Positions 16,963 to 25,095 of a stretch of DNA of 64,000 nt are shown here, in pieces (position 1 is the first letter of the stretch; each line of letters opens with the position of its first letter). This stretch comes from JAYZDK01 sp964604165 (lineage in GTDB: Bacteria; Myxococcota_A; UBA796; CAJQPC01): contig CAZRYF010000013.1 in the NCBI GenBank assembly GCA_964604165.1, forward strand, positions 1 to 64,000. Direction: 5' to 3'. The notes beneath the pieces are model-generated. The model had not been told where the DNA came from and made no database searches. It was given only the letters and a program-made list of their open reading frames with translations. The position numbers and the translations under genes are program-made.

Positions 16963-16996
16963 CCGCTCCTCTCGGATACCCACCCGGGAGGAGCGG
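16963..16996 (+). promoter_or_regulatory. strong hairpin covering the fabD ribosome binding site
   Basis: Positions 16963-16975 pair with 16984-16996 over 13 base pairs, with one G-U wobble and an 8-base loop (16976-16983). The right arm contains GGAGGAG, the only Shine-Dalgarno for the ATG at 17003. There is no U-run after the stem, so an intrinsic terminator is unlikely. I infer a translation-controlling RNA fold, or alternatively a DNA operator palindrome. A smaller 6-bp hairpin (GGTCCC/GGGACC) lies at 16932-16947, right at the serpin remnant stop. Confidence 0.55.
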
Positions 16997-17002
16997 TTGC
17001 GT

Positions 17003-17917
17003 ATGTCAGACGGCTTTGTCTTTTCTGGCCAGGGGAGCCAGTACGTGGGCATGGGGGTCCAGCTGGATCATCCGGCGGCCCGCGAGGCCTTCGCAGAGGC
17101 AGACGACGCCCTGGGGGAGGACTTGTCCACGCTGTTGCGCGAAGGGCCGATGGAGGCGTTGACATTGACCGAGAACGCCCAGCCGGCAATTCTTGCCCAC
17201 TCGGTGGCCTTGTTGCGGGTGCTCGCGGACCTGCACCCCAAGATTCAGCCAACGGTGGCCGCGGGCCACTCCCTGGGGGAGTACTCGGCCCTGGTGGCCG
17301 CGGGGGCCCTGCAATTCCAGGATGCGGTGCGGCTTGTGCGGCTTCGGGGACAAGCCATGCAGGCGGCTGTGCCCGCGGGAATCGGCGGCATGGCCGCCAT
17401 CATGGGGTTGGATGCACCTGCCCTGGAGGCCCTGTGCAAGGTGGCCGCCGAGGACGAGGTGGTGGAGGTGGCTGGCCACAACTCTCGGGTCCAGGTGGTG
17501 GTGGCAGGACACCTGGGGGCCCTGGAGCGGTTGATGAAGGCAGCGCGGGAAGCGGGGGCCCGGCGGTGCGCCCCACTGCAGGTCTCGGCACCTTTTCACT
17601 GCTCGCTGCTCGCCCCTGCGGGAGAGGTGCTCTCTGAAGCGCTGGAGAATGTGGAAATTCAACCTCCCCGCTTTCCCGTGTTTCAGAATGCAACAGCCGC
17701 CGCAAGCGATGATCCTGTGGCCATTCGCAAGGCCCTCGTGGACCAGGTCAGCTCACCGGTGCGGTGGGTGGAGTGCGTGGAGGCCATGCAGTCTTTGGGG
17801 GTAAGGCGTTTTCTGGAGCTTGGACCCGGCCGCACCCTGACCGGACTGATCAAGCGGGTGGATCGATCCCTGGAAGCTCTGGCGCTGGATCGCACAGGCA
17901 CCCTGGAGGCCCTCTGA
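17003..17917 (+). CDS. fabD: malonyl-CoA:ACP transacylase
   Basis: 304 residues, normal for FabD. The nucleophile is in GHSLGEYSALVAAG, the catalytic His in SAPFHCSLL, and the oxyanion segment in VFSGQGSQYVGMG. It loads malonyl units onto the acyl carrier protein for the condensing enzymes of this cluster. The ATG at 17003 is spaced nine bases from GGAGGAG; the TTG at 16997 lies too close to it. A stable hairpin occludes that ribosome binding site. The stop shares a base with the start of the next gene. Confidence 0.95.
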   Translation: MSDGFVFSGQGSQYVGMGVQLDHPAAREAFAEADDALGEDLSTLLREGPMEALTLTENAQPAILAHSVALLRVLADLHPKIQPTVAAGHSLGEYSALVAAGALQFQDAVRLVRLRGQAMQAAVPAGIGGMAAIMGLDAPALEALCKVAAEDEVVEVAGHNSRVQVVVAGHLGALERLMKAAREAGARRCAPLQVSAPFHCSLLAPAGEVLSEALENVEIQPPRFPVFQNATAAASDDPVAIRKALVDQVSSPVRWVECVEAMQSLGVRRFLELGPGRTLTGLIKRVDRSLEALALDRTGTLEAL

Positions 17918-18741
17918 TGCGCCGGGTCTCCGTGGCGGGTTTGGGTCTGCTTTGTCCGGCGGGCGTGGGACAAGAAGGGGTCGAGGGGGGCCGGCCGGGG
18001 GAGGTTCCCGGCTTTCGGGCGCGTGCCTACATTGAGGACCGAAAGTCTCTCAAGCTCATGAGTCGCGCGGTCAAGCTTGGGGTCAGCGGCGTGCGTCTTG
18101 CCCTCGCAGAGACGCCGGGGTGGGAAGCCGTCCCACCGGAGCGCAGAGCCATGTACGTGGGCATGACGCCGCTGGGGGGGGAAAGTGACGATCTGTTGCC
18201 GGCCCTGGATGCCAGCACGTCGGAAGACGGCACGCTGGACATGTCCCGGTTTGCAGCAGAAGGTGTGCCTTTGATTCACCCCCTCTGGCTGGTCAAGGGT
18301 CTGTCCAACAACATCCTTGGATTTGCCTGTGCGAACCATGACTTTCAGGGGACCAATGCCTGCTACTGTCAGGGAATCGAGTCGGGCCTTGTGGCGGTGT
18401 ACGAGGGCTATCGAGCCGTGGCCGAGAACCGGGCGGACCTTGCGGTAGTGGGGGGCGCCGACTCCTTTCTGGATGCCCAGCCCTTGTTTGCTGGACGACG
18501 CATGGGAGAGGGGGCGGGTTTTCTGGTGTTCCGGGCTGCGCAGGCCGGGGACCGCTGGCAGGTGGAGAATGGGCCCCATGAGAACCCGCCGGTGGAGGAA
18601 CACCTCTTGGGGGTGCTGGGAGCAGCCCGCGTGCCGGTGGGGTTGGTGCGTGGCCTCTTGCGTGGCCAGAATACCGGTCTCACCTTGTCAAGGGATTGTG
18701 GTCTTTCAATCTCACAAGCAGACCCGGGTCATTCTCGGTAG
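17917..18741 (+). CDS. ketosynthase N-terminal-domain-like protein, C-terminal half missing
   Basis: 274 residues overlapping the fabD stop by one base (TGATG). It resembles only the first half of a ketosynthase: the strand RRVSVAGLGLLCPAG, a Cys in GTNACYCQGIESGLVAV where the nucleophile is expected, and LAVVGGADSF after it. The second half, with the two His motifs, is replaced by a short tail. It cannot be a complete condensing enzyme; a structural partner of an intact ketosynthase or a pared-down thiolase-fold protein are possibilities. The neighbouring ACP follows after 27 bases. Confidence 0.7.
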   Translation: MRRVSVAGLGLLCPAGVGQEGVEGGRPGEVPGFRARAYIEDRKSLKLMSRAVKLGVSGVRLALAETPGWEAVPPERRAMYVGMTPLGGESDDLLPALDASTSEDGTLDMSRFAAEGVPLIHPLWLVKGLSNNILGFACANHDFQGTNACYCQGIESGLVAVYEGYRAVAENRADLAVVGGADSFLDAQPLFAGRRMGEGAGFLVFRAAQAGDRWQVENGPHENPPVEEHLLGVLGAARVPVGLVRGLLRGQNTGLTLSRDCGLSISQADPGHSR

Positions 18742-18768
18742 AATCTGCCACTGCACCGCAACAAGGAC

Positions 18769-19242
18769 ATGTACGCAACTGCCCTGTCGCAATCGAAACC
18801 AATGACCGATCCCCAAGACCCTGAAATTTTTCGCGGGGTCCGCGCTGCTTTTGCCGAGGCCTTGGGCCTTGACGATGACGAAGTGGAGTACGACGCCACC
18901 ATCATCGAAGAGCTGGGCGCGGAGTCCCTGGACCTCCTGGACATCGTGTTCCGCCTGGAGCGCACCTTCGACATCCGCATACCCCGGGGAGGCGTCGAGG
19001 AGGCGGTGCGTGCTGCCCTGGAGGAAGGGGAGACCCTGGAGACGCATGGCATTCTCACGGAGGTGGGCTTGCGCCGTCTTCGCCTGGCCATGCCCGAGGT
19101 ACCAGATGAGTTCTTCAAGGAGGGACTGAAAACCAGCGAGATTCCGCTGCTCTTTCGGGTCTCGACCTTCTGCCGTCTGGTGGCCGAGCTTCTGGAGGCC
19201 AAGCGGGCCGAGGAGCCCGAAGGTGGTCCTCACCTGGTCTGA
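18769..19242 (+). CDS. acyl carrier protein with C-terminal extension
   Basis: 157 residues (146 if the ATG at 18802 is used; neither has an ideally spaced Shine-Dalgarno). Residues about 20-100 form a carrier domain with the phosphopantetheine Ser in ELGAESLDLLDIVFRLE. A typical ACP has about 80 residues; here about 65 more follow (GLRRLRLAMPEVPDEFF and onward), a charged helical tail with no motif I know. It is probably the carrier for the whole cluster. The stop overlaps the start of the acyl-ACP-reductase-like gene (TGATG), suggesting that carrier and reductase work together. Confidence 0.85.
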   Translation: MYATALSQSKPMTDPQDPEIFRGVRAAFAEALGLDDDEVEYDATIIEELGAESLDLLDIVFRLERTFDIRIPRGGVEEAVRAALEEGETLETHGILTEVGLRRLRLAMPEVPDEFFKEGLKTSEIPLLFRVSTFCRLVAELLEAKRAEEPEGGPHLV

Positions 19243-20237
19243 TGCCTGATCCGCGGCAGTTTGCATTCCTGGTGCATCCTCTCTCCCCATTCCAGCGAAG
19301 GGTGATGGGGGTACGCCGCGGCCACTTGGGTGCGGCTGTTGGCATGAAGGCCCCAGACCTGGCGTCAGGAGAGCTGTGCCGGTTTGGCGTGGGGGAGGCC
19401 CTGGAGGGCCGGGTGATCGCGCTCCCTCTTCTTCCGGGGACGCTGTTGGAAGATCAGGCCGGGGCGGTGAGTGCCATGAGACAGGTCACCGAGAGCCTGG
19501 AAGGGGTACAAGCCGTGGGGCTGGGCTCCCTCTTGGCTGTGGTGGGCGGGCGAGGAGAGGAGCTGGCCCGTCGGGTGGACGTTCCCATTACCACCGGGGC
19601 AGCGGCCACCGCATGGGCGGCCGCTGGCAATGCCCTGGAGGTGGCCCGCGCTGTGGGAGAGGAGCGGGTGGCTGTGTTGGGTTTCGGGGGAGCGGTGGGA
19701 GAGGCGGTGGCGAGACTCCTGGTGCGAAATGGGCTGCAGGTGCTTGCGGTCGGAAAGGGCAAAGCGCCCACGCGGCGAGCGGAAGAGGTTGGAGTTTCCC
19801 TGCGTTCCGTGGAGGAAGCGCTCGGGGCCACTCGGGTCGTCGTTGGGGCCGCCACGAGCGGCGGGGCTCTTGCGCCGGAGATCCTCCAGACGGAGACAGT
19901 CCTTGTGGACGTGGCGCTGCCGTCGACGCTTGCGCCGGGGCCTGTGCCAAGGGGGGTCCAGGTTCTTGCCGGAGAGGCCATGGAGCTTCCGCCGGGTTGG
20001 AGGCGTGGATTCTGGGGTTGGCTTTACCACTTCATCTCCGGCTACGGGCCGGGACAGATCTATGCCTGCCTTGCAGAGCCGCTGGTGATGGCCGCCCAGG
20101 GCCGGACACGGCCCTACGCCCAGGGCCGCGCGGTGGTACCGGAGGATCTGGAGGCGTTCTGCCGAGATGCAGAGGCCCTGGGCTTGAAGCATCGGTTGGC
20201 GACGGGTTGGCGACGGGTTGCTACCCTCGGAGGGTGA
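19242..20237 (+). CDS. acyl-ACP reductase-like dehydrogenase (AAR/COG5322 type)
   Basis: 331 residues. The layout matches the cyanobacterial long-chain acyl-ACP reductase/'predicted amino acid dehydrogenase' family: an N-terminal segment opening FAFLVHPLSP, a central ITTGAAATAWAAAGNALEVA (compare 'TTGNTHTAY'), a Rossmann nucleotide loop VAVLGFGGAVGEAV (about 145), a strand TRVVVGAATSGGAL and the tail IYACLAEPLV. If the assignment is right it reduces acyl-ACP to a fatty aldehyde with NAD(P)H. The active-site Cys of cyanobacterial enzymes could not be placed with certainty, so a different acyl or amino-acid substrate remains possible. Confidence 0.6.
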   Translation: MPDPRQFAFLVHPLSPFQRRVMGVRRGHLGAAVGMKAPDLASGELCRFGVGEALEGRVIALPLLPGTLLEDQAGAVSAMRQVTESLEGVQAVGLGSLLAVVGGRGEELARRVDVPITTGAAATAWAAAGNALEVARAVGEERVAVLGFGGAVGEAVARLLVRNGLQVLAVGKGKAPTRRAEEVGVSLRSVEEALGATRVVVGAATSGGALAPEILQTETVLVDVALPSTLAPGPVPRGVQVLAGEAMELPPGWRRGFWGWLYHFISGYGPGQIYACLAEPLVMAAQGRTRPYAQGRAVVPEDLEAFCRDAEALGLKHRLATGWRRVATLGG

Positions 20238-21871
20238 AGCCCTCCCTCTTTCACCGGATTGCGTCCCGCAAGGCCCTGGTCGCCGAGGCGGTTCTCCTGG
20301 CCGTGCTCCTCTGGCTCGGGTGGCGGGTCTGGCCCATGGGGGGCGGCGAGGGAATGCCTTTCTGGGCCACCCGCCATGACCAGATGATCTCTGGTCCCGA
20401 TGCTGGGGCCTGGGCGGCGGGTGCGCGGGCGCTTGCAGAGGGCCGGCTTGGAGACCTGGATGCCCACCGGATGCCCACCTGGATTGTGTTGACGGTTCTG
20501 GCCCATGTGGGGTACCCCCTGCTCTTGGCGGGACACCTGGTGAACCACCTGTTGCAATTCCTATTGCCGGTGGTGGTGTACGGGGTGGGACGAGCTGCCG
20601 GAGGCATGTGGGTCGGATTTGGCGCAGGGGCACTGGTGGCGGCCAATCCGGTGTTGGTCGCCGCTTCCCGGCGCTTTGGGGTGGATCCCGCGGTGACCTT
20701 TGGGGTGCCGGCGCTGGTCGCGGTCTGCTTGTGGGGGGCTCGATCACCCAAACGATCTGTCTTGGCCGGCGGGGTTGCAGCGGCTGTGGGGGCAACACAC
20801 TTCACGACGCTGGGCTTTCCCTTGGCTGGCCTCCTGGGCATGGGTCTCTTGGCGCGGCGGGGAAAGAGGGTGCTGGTGCTCGTGGGGTACGGCGTGGGTT
20901 TGGGGCTTGCCTGGGGGGCTCTTTTTTCGGTGTTCCCCTGGGCGGGTTTCAGGGGGCTTCTTCTCGCGGTCCCCGAGGGCATCACTCCCGGGGAGTTTCC
21001 CCTTCAAGGCAGCCCCACCGCTGTCTGGGGGCCGGCCCTGGAGATCATGCGATCGGGCGCCTCCACCGCAGTGGAGGATGCGGTCACCGGAATGGCCCGG
21101 CTCCTGCGTCCAGGTTGGCTTCCCTGGGGGGCTTCTGTGACTTTTCTCTGGCTGGGGGTGCCGGGGTTGGCTCTGAAACCCCGCCGGGAAGACCTGTCGG
21201 GTTGGCGCCGCTGGCGGGGGGAGTCGTGCTGGAAGAGCGGCCTGCTTCTGGTGGTCTGCCTCGCCCCCCTGCCGCTGTTCGCCGCTGCGGATGCGGAGCC
21301 CCGGTACAGCCACAACCTGCTTCCCGTCGCTGCGCTGCTCATGGTGCGCGGGTGCGTGAGCGGCGCATCTCTGGTGGAACGCGTGGTGCTGGAACGGGTC
21401 CCTTTGGAGCGCTGGCCCCGTGGGCTTCTGGGGGCAGTGTGCGGTGTCGGGCTCGCCTTGGGCTACATCCAGAGCTCCGGGGTCAGTCGGAATCAACAAC
21501 CTCCCCCCTTGTTCGGCGTGGTCGCCATGGAGATCGGGGAGGCGGTCACCTCCCACTTTCCTGGACAGGGGGGGCTCGTGTGCGATCTAAGGGAAGTAGA
21601 GGCCTACACGGCCCGCCGCACTTGCCCCGGCACGGTCTGCCCCCCGGTGGCCAATGCCGGCGCCTTTGACTTCTGCCTGTCGATTCTGCGGGCGGAGTGT
21701 GATGGAGACGGACCCATTCCGTATGTGGCGCTGAACCGGGGACCCATGGACGAGCGGACCGACGCCAAGGCCGCATTCGATGCCTGGATCGTGGAGTCGT
21801 TCGGGACCGTCCAGCGGGTTCGCATCGGACCCTTCGATGCGCAGCTGGTGGAAATTCCACGCTCGCCCTAG
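20234..21871 (+). CDS. polytopic membrane protein, possibly GT-C-like
   Basis: 545 residues from a GTG overlapping the previous stop (GTGA). About ten hydrophobic helices fill residues 15-430, for example AVLLAVLLWLGWRVW and PLAGLLGMGLLA. A soluble C-terminal domain of about 110 residues contains several Cys. An early acidic motif (GPDAGAWAAGARALAEG) is reminiscent of the first loop of GT-C sugar or lipid transferases of the GT39 kind, but the similarity is weak and no other motif supports it. Position at the end of the lipid-type cluster suggests it handles the product at the membrane. Confidence 0.6.
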   Translation: MKPSLFHRIASRKALVAEAVLLAVLLWLGWRVWPMGGGEGMPFWATRHDQMISGPDAGAWAAGARALAEGRLGDLDAHRMPTWIVLTVLAHVGYPLLLAGHLVNHLLQFLLPVVVYGVGRAAGGMWVGFGAGALVAANPVLVAASRRFGVDPAVTFGVPALVAVCLWGARSPKRSVLAGGVAAAVGATHFTTLGFPLAGLLGMGLLARRGKRVLVLVGYGVGLGLAWGALFSVFPWAGFRGLLLAVPEGITPGEFPLQGSPTAVWGPALEIMRSGASTAVEDAVTGMARLLRPGWLPWGASVTFLWLGVPGLALKPRREDLSGWRRWRGESCWKSGLLLVVCLAPLPLFAAADAEPRYSHNLLPVAALLMVRGCVSGASLVERVVLERVPLERWPRGLLGAVCGVGLALGYIQSSGVSRNQQPPPLFGVVAMEIGEAVTSHFPGQGGLVCDLREVEAYTARRTCPGTVCPPVANAGAFDFCLSILRAECDGDGPIPYVALNRGPMDERTDAKAAFDAWIVESFGTVQRVRIGPFDAQLVEIPRSP

Positions 21872-21919
21872 GGCTGCGGATGGCATAGAACGCGGCCAAC
21901 CTCAAGAGGGAGCGGTGGT

Positions 21920-23272
21920 TTGTCCGAGCGTGTGCCCGAGCCAAAGAAGGTCTTCATCAAGACCTTTGGCTGCCAGATGAATGTCTACGACAGCGGCAAG
22001 ATGCAGGCGCTGTTGGGGAAGGACGGGTACGAGCCGGTGGACAGCCCGGAAGAGGCAGATCTGGTGCTTGTGAACACGTGCTCTGTGCGGGACAAGCCGG
22101 AGCAGAAGCTCTACTCCTTTATCGGTGAGGTCAAGCATCTTCGCAGCCAGGGAACCACCATCGGCATCGCGGGCTGCATGGCCCAGCATGATGGGGAGCG
22201 TCTCTTCAAGAAGTACAAGAAGGACGTGGACCTGGTGTTTGGTCCCGATCAGGTGCCGCGCATCCAGGATCTCGTGGAGCGGGCCGGTTCTGAGCGGGTG
22301 CTGGACAACCGATTCATGGACGTGGACCACTACCCCTTCGTGCGAGAGCTCGCCCCCAAGCACGCTGCCGGGGTGGGGGCGTTTGTCACCATTCAGAAGG
22401 GTTGCGACAACCGGTGTACCTTCTGCATTGTCCCCGCGACCCGGGGGGTCGAGGTCTCCCGTCCGTCCGGGGAGATCCTGGAGGAGGTGCAGGCGCTGGC
22501 GGAGCGGGGCAGCAGGGAGATCACTCTGATCGGCCAGAACGTGAACTCCTATGGACTCAAGGTGGATGGGGAGATCACCTTTGCCCAGCTGCTATACGCC
22601 GTGGCCAAGGTGCCCGGTGTGGAGCGCATTCGATACACCACCTCCCACCCCCGGGACATGGGGCCGGACGTGGTGCAAGCCTACCGGGACCTTCCGGAGC
22701 TCACCTCCCACCTCCATCTGCCCGTCCAGTCCGGGTCCAACCGGGTCCTGCGCCGCATGAAGCGCTTTTACTCCCGGGAGCACTACCTGCAGGTGGTGGC
22801 GGACCTGCTGGAGGCCCGCCCGGACCTGTCCCTGAGCACGGACGTCATTGTGGGATTCCCCGGGGAAACCGACGCCGACTTTGCGCAGACCATGACGCTG
22901 CTGGAAGAAGTGCGGTTCGACGGATCCTTCTCCTTCAAGTACTCTCCGCGCCCGGGCACACCGGCTCTGCGCATGGAGTCGGAGGCCGTGCCAAACGAGG
23001 TCGCTTCGGCGCGGCTCCAGTGCTTTCAGGATCGCCAGCGAGAGCTGCAGATGGAGTCGAACCGGGCCATGGAGGGACAGGTCCACGAGATCCTTGTGGA
23101 AGGCCGAAGTAAGTGGGAAGAAGACGTGGCCTGCGGCCGCACCGGTACCTTCAAGATGGTGAACTTTCCCGGCACCCCCGACCTGGTGGGGCGCACGGTG
23201 CCGGTGAGAATTCTGCGGGGCTTCTCCAATTCCCTTCGAGGGGAGCTGTTGGCCTTGCCCGACGGCCCTTGA
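21920..23272 (+). CDS. miaB: tRNA-2-methylthio-N6-dimethylallyladenosine synthase
   Basis: 450-residue radical-SAM methylthiotransferase that modifies A37 of tRNAs reading UNN codons. The N-terminal UPF0004 domain has its three Cys in TFGCQMN, NTCSVRD and IAGCMAQ; the radical-SAM cluster is GCDNRCTFCIVPATRG (about 161); a TRAM-like RNA-binding domain ends the protein. The TTG at 21920 with GGGAG upstream gives the family's usual N-terminus (KKVFIKTFGCQMN). It lies 48 bases after the membrane-protein gene and 69 bases before the menaquinone operon, and is probably just a housekeeping neighbour. Confidence 0.95.
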   Translation: MSERVPEPKKVFIKTFGCQMNVYDSGKMQALLGKDGYEPVDSPEEADLVLVNTCSVRDKPEQKLYSFIGEVKHLRSQGTTIGIAGCMAQHDGERLFKKYKKDVDLVFGPDQVPRIQDLVERAGSERVLDNRFMDVDHYPFVRELAPKHAAGVGAFVTIQKGCDNRCTFCIVPATRGVEVSRPSGEILEEVQALAERGSREITLIGQNVNSYGLKVDGEITFAQLLYAVAKVPGVERIRYTTSHPRDMGPDVVQAYRDLPELTSHLHLPVQSGSNRVLRRMKRFYSREHYLQVVADLLEARPDLSLSTDVIVGFPGETDADFAQTMTLLEEVRFDGSFSFKYSPRPGTPALRMESEAVPNEVASARLQCFQDRQRELQMESNRAMEGQVHEILVEGRSKWEEDVACGRTGTFKMVNFPGTPDLVGRTVPVRILRGFSNSLRGELLALPDGP

Positions 23273-23341
23273 AAGAGAGCCCACGACGTCTTAATCGGCG
23301 GCGCAGGTCGTTCAGGAAGAACGGCTCCAGGAGCAATTGCA

Positions 23342-24361
23342 ATGCATTTGCAGTCAAACCGCCCGCTTCCGACGGGGCTTTTGGCGGGGGAGAGGCGCAC
23401 GCTCGTCGCGCCTGCAGAGCAGGCGGTGTCCCTGGTGAGCGCGGAGTTGGCCGAGGCTGAGAGGCTTCTCCATGATCTGTTGCGCTCGGATGTAGAGGCG
23501 GTCAGTGAGATCGGTCAGTACCTGGCGGAGTCTGGGGGCAAGCGGATTCGGCCGCTGCTGACGGCCCTGGGGGCGCGGGCTGCCGGCAACCTTCGGCCTG
23601 TGGCACGCCTCATGTGTGTGGGGGAGCTCTTGCACCTGGGTTCCCTGCTTCATGACGACGTGGTGGACGATGGGCATGAGCGCCGCGGCCGGCCGGCCGC
23701 TCAGAGGGTCTTTGGCAATCCAGCAGTGATTCTGACCGGGGACCACTGCGTCTCCACGGGCATCCTGATCGCTGCGGAAGAAGCCGGGCTGGATGCGGTG
23801 ACGGAGTTGGCCCGGGTGGTGGCTTCCATGTCCGAGGGAGAGGTGACCCAGCTGCTGAACACCGGGAATCTGGCTCTCGAGCTCGACACCTACTTCGAGG
23901 TCATCGACAAGAAGTCCGCCTCCCTGATCTCCTGGTGTGCAGCAGCGGGGGCCTGGGCGGTGGAGGATCAAGAGGCTGCCCGTGCGCTGGCCCAGTTCGG
24001 ACGCCACGTGGGGCTGGCCTTTCAGATTACGGATGACGTCCTTGATTACACCGGCGAGAAGAGCTTGACCGGCAAGAGGCAGGGCCAGGACCTGGCCCAG
24101 TGCAAGCTCACCCTCCCCCTGTTGCTCGCCATGGAGCGGGTGCCGAGCTTGGGGGCCGAGCTGTCGGCCGGGGCTCCCTCCCCGGACCGGATTCCGAGCC
24201 TCATGGCGTCTGTGCATGCCTGTGGTGCAACCCAGGATGCCTTGCAGCGAGCCCATGGCCACGTGTCAAGTGGACTGGAGGCCCTGGGGCGCCTGCCGAG
24301 CAGCCCGGCCCGTCACTCCCTGGAGCTTCTGGCGCACCACCTGGTGGAGCGGGTCAGCTGA
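23342..24361 (+). CDS. polyprenyl diphosphate synthase (menaquinone side chain)
   Basis: 339-residue trans-prenyltransferase. The first Asp-rich motif is LLHDDVVDDGHERRG and the second ITDDVLDYTGE, both needed for Mg-diphosphate binding and chain elongation from FPP/GGPP. The Ser/Gly-rich region GGKRIRPLL is typical. As the first gene of the menaquinone operon it should supply the polyprenyl tail for MenA; chain length cannot be fixed from sequence alone. The ATG follows GGAG by about eight bases. The stop overlaps the next start (TGATG). Confidence 0.92.
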   Translation: MHLQSNRPLPTGLLAGERRTLVAPAEQAVSLVSAELAEAERLLHDLLRSDVEAVSEIGQYLAESGGKRIRPLLTALGARAAGNLRPVARLMCVGELLHLGSLLHDDVVDDGHERRGRPAAQRVFGNPAVILTGDHCVSTGILIAAEEAGLDAVTELARVVASMSEGEVTQLLNTGNLALELDTYFEVIDKKSASLISWCAAAGAWAVEDQEAARALAQFGRHVGLAFQITDDVLDYTGEKSLTGKRQGQDLAQCKLTLPLLLAMERVPSLGAELSAGAPSPDRIPSLMASVHACGATQDALQRAHGHVSSGLEALGRLPSSPARHSLELLAHHLVERVS

Positions 24362-25095
24362 TGTCCTTGCAGGTCGAATCCACACCCACCGCGGGATCTT
24401 CGGAGCGAGCACCGGAGGTCCAGGCCATGTTTGACCGGATTGCCGAACGCTATGACCTGGCCAACCGGGTGTTGAGCCTGGGAATGGACCCGGGGTGGCG
24501 ACGGGAGGCCGTGGAGGCCCTTGGGCCCGCGGCTTCTGGTGAGGTGCTGGACCTGTGCGCAGGGACGCTGGACTTCACCGTGATGCTGCTTGAGAACGGT
24601 GTGAAGCAGGTCACGGCGGTGGACTTCTCCCAGGGCATGTTGGATCAGGGACGGACCAAGCTGGCTGGGGATGCTCCGGTGGAGGTGGTGGCAGCGGATG
24701 CGCGGAAGCTGCCGCTGCCAGACAACAGCGTGGACGGCATCTTGTGCGGTTTTGGCTTGCGCAACGTGCCGGAGGTCGAGCGTGCCTTGGGCGAGTGCAA
24801 GCGGGTTCTTCGTGAAGGAGGGTGCCTGGTGGTGTTGGACTTTTTCCAGCCCTCGGGGGCGGTGTCCCGTTTTCTGCAAGACAGCTACAACCGCTGGGTG
24901 GTGCCGGTGGTTGGCGGCCTGATCACGGGGAGCCCGGAGAGCTATCGCTACCTTGCGGACTCCATCGACGCTTTTTCCACGCGGGAAGAATTTGAGCGGG
25001 CGCTCTCGGCCCTGGGCTTTCAATGTGATGGAAGGGAGGTCTTCCCTCCGGTCGCCTCGCTCATTGTCGCCACACTCAGGAGTGACGATGCTTGA
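24361..25095 (+). CDS. menG: demethylmenaquinone methyltransferase
   Basis: 244-residue SAM-dependent methyltransferase of the UbiE/MenG family, catalysing the last step of menaquinone synthesis. Family marks are FDRIAERYDLANRVLSLGMD near the N-terminus, the SAM loop VLDLCAGTLDFT (the usual 'GTGD' is varied to AGTLD) and LPDNSVDGILCGFGLRNV. An N-terminal extension of about 20 residues precedes the family core. It is embedded in the menaquinone operon, overlapping the genes on both sides. Since no ubiquinone genes are visible, menG is a better name than ubiE. Confidence 0.93.
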   Translation: MSLQVESTPTAGSSERAPEVQAMFDRIAERYDLANRVLSLGMDPGWRREAVEALGPAASGEVLDLCAGTLDFTVMLLENGVKQVTAVDFSQGMLDQGRTKLAGDAPVEVVAADARKLPLPDNSVDGILCGFGLRNVPEVERALGECKRVLREGGCLVVLDFFQPSGAVSRFLQDSYNRWVVPVVGGLITGSPESYRYLADSIDAFSTREEFERALSALGFQCDGREVFPPVASLIVATLRSDDA

